A stretch of 7,171 bases of DNA, from positions 1 to 7,171 of the forward strand of contig VERU01000130.1 of the NCBI GenBank assembly GCA_018882485.1, written 5' to 3'. A model generated the notes under the pieces. It worked only from the letters and a program-made list of their open reading frames with translations. It did no database searches and was not told the DNA's origin. Shown piece after piece: positions 5,367-7,171 of this stretch. Each line of letters starts with the position of its first letter. Position 1 is the stretch's first letter. The stretch comes from Rhodoferax sp. (lineage in GTDB: Bacteria > Pseudomonadota > Gammaproteobacteria > Burkholderiales > Burkholderiaceae_C). The position numbers and the translations under genes were made by a program.

Positions 5367-6416
5367 CACCGTCCGGCCGACGACGCGTCCGTGATGCAGG
5401 TCCTGCATTGCGGCATCGGCATCGGACAGAGGGCGACGGGTGACGGGGATCGGCGCCATGCGGGTGCGCTTGACCAGGGCCACCAGTTCCTGCAACTCGT
5501 GCAAGGTGCCCACGTAGCTGCCTTGCAGGGTCAGCGGCCGCATCGGAATCACGGGCAGGGCCAGCGTGAGATCGCCGCCCATCAAACCGCAAATGACGAT
5601 GTGTCCACCACGTGCTGCACTGGCCATGGCCAGGCCTACGGTAGGCGTCGCTCCAACCAGATCGAGCACGGCTCGGGCCCCGCCGCCCGTGGCCTGCTGG
5701 ATCTGCTGGACGGCATCGGTCGCCCGGGCGTCGATGGCCTGGAGGGCACCCGCTGCAAGGGCAGCATCCCGCTTCACCGGATCGATGTCCACCACGATCG
5801 CACCCCGGCCACCCAGGGCCTTGAGCACTTCGATGGCCATGAGGCCCAGGCCACCCGCGCCGATCACGACCAGAGGATCGGTCATGATGCGGTCGCCCAG
5901 TTTTTTCATGGCGCTGTAAGTGGTCACACCCGCGCAGGCCAGCGGTGCGGCTTGCGCGACGTCCAGCCCTTCGATGTCGACAAGGTATCGGGGGTGGGGA
6001 ACGATCACGTACTCGGCAAAGCCACCAGGCCGGACAACCCCCAGGGACTGCGGCTTGATGCAGATGTTCTCTTCGCCACGGCGGCACGCAGCGCATTCGC
6101 CACAGCCGATCCACGGATGCACAAGGGCCACGCGTCCAGGCTGCACCGTCGCGGAATCGCCAACGTCGGCACCGGCCGAGACCACCTCACCCACGATTTC
6201 ATGGCTCAGCGTCAGCGGGGGCTTGATACCCCGTTCGGCCAAAGTGAGTTTCTTCCCGCCGCCGAGGTCGTAGTGACCTTCCCAGAGGTGCAGGTCGGTG
6301 TGGCAAACGCCAGCAGCCCGGACCTTGAGAAGCACCTCGGTGCCTTGGGGCTCAGGAATGGCCTTTTCGACCAGTTGCAGGGCTTGTCCGTGTTGGAGCA
6401 CGCAATAACAGCGCAT
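5355..6416 (-). CDS. Zinc-dependent alcohol dehydrogenase (medium-chain dehydrogenase/reductase)
   Basis: This 353-residue cytoplasmic enzyme should oxidise an alcohol to an aldehyde or ketone with NAD. Catalytic zinc ligands are Cys38 (GVCHTDLH, with Thr40 as a proton-relay candidate), His72-Glu73 (SHEIVG) and Cys161 (ACAGVTTYSA). The structural zinc loop is complete: Cys105, Cys108, Cys111, Cys119 in GCGECAACRRGEENIC. The Rossmann motif is GAGGLG (186-191), and Asp210 (IVVDIDP) ends the second strand, which favours NAD over NADP. The stretch WEGHYDLGGGKKLTLAERGI (45-64) is longer than in ordinary yeast- or Adh-type enzymes and marks a subgroup that I recall mainly from proteobacteria and from cyclic or secondary alcohol dehydrogenases. 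Start: ATG 6416 has AAGGA 6 nt upstream. It follows the PhaC-like gene by 119 nt and precedes the hydrolase/CoA-transferase pair on the same strand. The substrate is not determined. Confidence 0.92.
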   Translation of the reverse strand: MRCYCVLQHGQALQLVEKAIPEPQGTEVLLKVRAAGVCHTDLHLWEGHYDLGGGKKLTLAERGIKPPLTLSHEIVGEVVSAGADVGDSATVQPGRVALVHPWIGCGECAACRRGEENICIKPQSLGVVRPGGFAEYVIVPHPRYLVDIEGLDVAQAAPLACAGVTTYSAMKKLGDRIMTDPLVVIGAGGLGLMAIEVLKALGGRGAIVVDIDPVKRDAALAAGALQAIDARATDAVQQIQQATGGGARAVLDLVGATPTVGLAMASAARGGHIVICGLMGGDLTLALPVIPMRPLTLQGSYVGTLHELQELVALVKRTRMAPIPVTRRPLSDADAAMQDLHHGRVVGRTVLIP

Positions 6417-6453
6417 GGGATGTCCTTGGATGGGTTGAATGGAAAGGTGGGGG

Positions 6454-6481
6454 AAAACGCAGGTTCAGGCCGGGCACGGCC
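6454..6481 (-). terminator. Weak hairpin after the PhaC-like gene
   Basis: In the 119-nt gap upstream of the dehydrogenase, GGCCG (6468-6472) pairs with CGGCC (6477-6481) across GGCA. On the minus strand it is followed, after about ten bases, by TTTT (6457-6454). The distance to the T run and its shortness make this a poor intrinsic terminator; read-through into the dehydrogenase gene is quite possible. No convincing promoter is seen in this gap. Confidence 0.22.
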
Positions 6482-6535
6482 GACACCCTGCAGCCTGATC
6501 GTTGGGCACAGAGACCAAACCGGGGTAGGCAACGT

Positions 6536-7171
6536 TTACACCGAGCGGGGAGCCAGCCAGGCATCCAGCGCCGGCCACATGCGAAGCTGCGCACCTCGCC
6601 CGGCCACCAGGCCGACGTGTCCACCCTTGAGGATGAGTTCCTGCCGGTCGGCGCTGCCAATTCGCTGCACCAGATCCCGCGACGATGGATAGGGGGTGAT
6701 ATGGTCGTCCTGGGCAAGCAGATGCAGGAACGGCACATCGATGGCGCCCAGGTCGACTCGAGTACCGCCGATATCCCAGTTGCCGTGCATCAGTCGGTTC
6801 TGGCGCAGGAAGTCGTTCACCATCTGGCGGAAAACCCCACCCGGGAAAGGAATGTTGTCGGTTTCCCACTTGCCCATGCGCAAGTTGCTGCGCACGACTT
6901 CTTCCTTGTCGGCCTGATTCAGAAGGTTCACGGCACCAGCGAGCTTGCCAAACGGCCTGAGGCCCCGCAGCGCGTTCTGCACCCACTCGGCGGGCACATT
7001 GCCGTGCTGTGCGAGCAAAGCCTCCTCGTCAAAATCCTGCCCCATCCAGGCCTTGAGCGATTCCAGGCCGTCGCTGTTGACGGGGGTTGCCATGCAGACC
7101 AGATTTTTCAGCACGGAGGCCTGTCGACGATGGCCCGAGGCGCACAGTGCCGCCCAGAGCACAGCCAGCAG
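6536..7171 (-). CDS. PhaC-like polyhydroxyalkanoate synthase / alpha/beta-fold protein, C-terminal 211 residues (5' end beyond window)
   Basis: The frame is open from the right edge to a TAA at 6536-6538. The visible part starts at LLAVLWAALCASG, the helix that follows the nucleophile elbow, so the nucleophile (Cys in true synthases, Ser in hydrolases) is just outside the window. Similarity to class III PhaC is clear in character: NLVCMATPVN, a cap region, RMGKWETDN, VNDFLRQNRLMHGNWDIGG-RVDL, the acid region LLAQDDHITP (visible Asp155/Asp156) and the base GGHVGLVAG (visible His185), ending in WPALDAWLAP. Known class III enzymes polymerise 3-hydroxyacyl-CoA together with a PhaE partner; no phaE gene is seen here, but it could lie outside. 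A synthase or a CoA-thioester/polyester hydrolase are both possible. It is upstream of the alcohol dehydrogenase on the same strand. Confidence 0.8.
   Translation of the reverse strand: MLAVLWAALCASGHRRQASVLKNLVCMATPVNSDGLESLKAWMGQDFDEEALLAQHGNVPAEWVQNALRGLRPFGKLAGAVNLLNQADKEEVVRSNLRMGKWETDNIPFPGGVFRQMVNDFLRQNRLMHGNWDIGGTRVDLGAIDVPFLHLLAQDDHITPYPSSRDLVQRIGSADRQELILKGGHVGLVAGRGAQLRMWPALDAWLAPRSV

Noticed and set aside
5391..6692. Plus-strand open frame of 433 codons opposite the alcohol dehydrogenase
   Set aside because: Antisense to an intact zinc dehydrogenase with all motifs; high GC keeps opposite frames open by chance.

Overview
The window is a high-GC stretch of bacterial chromosome. 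Gene style (class III-like PhaC, a CaiB/BaiF CoA-transferase, DmeF, zinc alcohol dehydrogenase) suggests a betaproteobacterium, probably Burkholderiales or a relative. This is an inference from protein character; there is no rRNA or other marker to settle it. Eight protein-coding genes can be supported, seven on the minus strand and one on the plus strand. Genes at both window ends are cut by the edge.

Left part (1-598, minus): a type II toxin-antitoxin operon, toxin first. A RelE/ParE-superfamily toxin (HigB-like 'addiction module killer' family) is followed after 6 nt by an XRE-type antitoxin that runs off the left edge. A perfect 7-bp inverted repeat with a 4-nt spacer (581-598) overlaps the best -10 box of the operon and is the likely autoregulatory operator. 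The next ~240 nt (599-836) hold no gene, only short palindromes.

Middle part (837-3288): a small metal-binding-type cupin overlaps by 29 bp the end of a DmeF-type cation diffusion facilitator (Co/Ni efflux) with a His-rich cytoplasmic loop; both are on the minus strand. Divergent from dmeF, with only 42 nt between the start codons, is an exported alpha/beta hydrolase (plus strand) with a signal peptide, a GxSxG serine nucleophile and four cysteines.

Right part (3338-7171, all minus; transcription order right to left): a PhaC-like alpha/beta-fold protein (5' end beyond the window), a zinc-dependent alcohol dehydrogenase, a soluble alpha/beta hydrolase and a family III (CaiB/BaiF) CoA-transferase. 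The last two overlap by 4 bp (ATGA) and are surely co-translated; a sigma70-like promoter with its -10 box inside a perfect palindrome lies at the end of the dehydrogenase gene and could drive them separately. Together these look like a peripheral catabolic or acyl-CoA/storage-polymer cluster (alcohol oxidation, CoA activation, hydrolysis), but the substrate cannot be read from the sequence.

I see no CRISPR array, RNA gene, intact insertion sequence or clearly novel multi-gene system. The points most worth checking are the toxin operator with a possibly leaderless GTG start, the tightly packed dmeF/exported-hydrolase divergent promoter, the dmeF-cupin gene overlap, and the palindrome-embedded promoter before the hydrolase/CoA-transferase pair.
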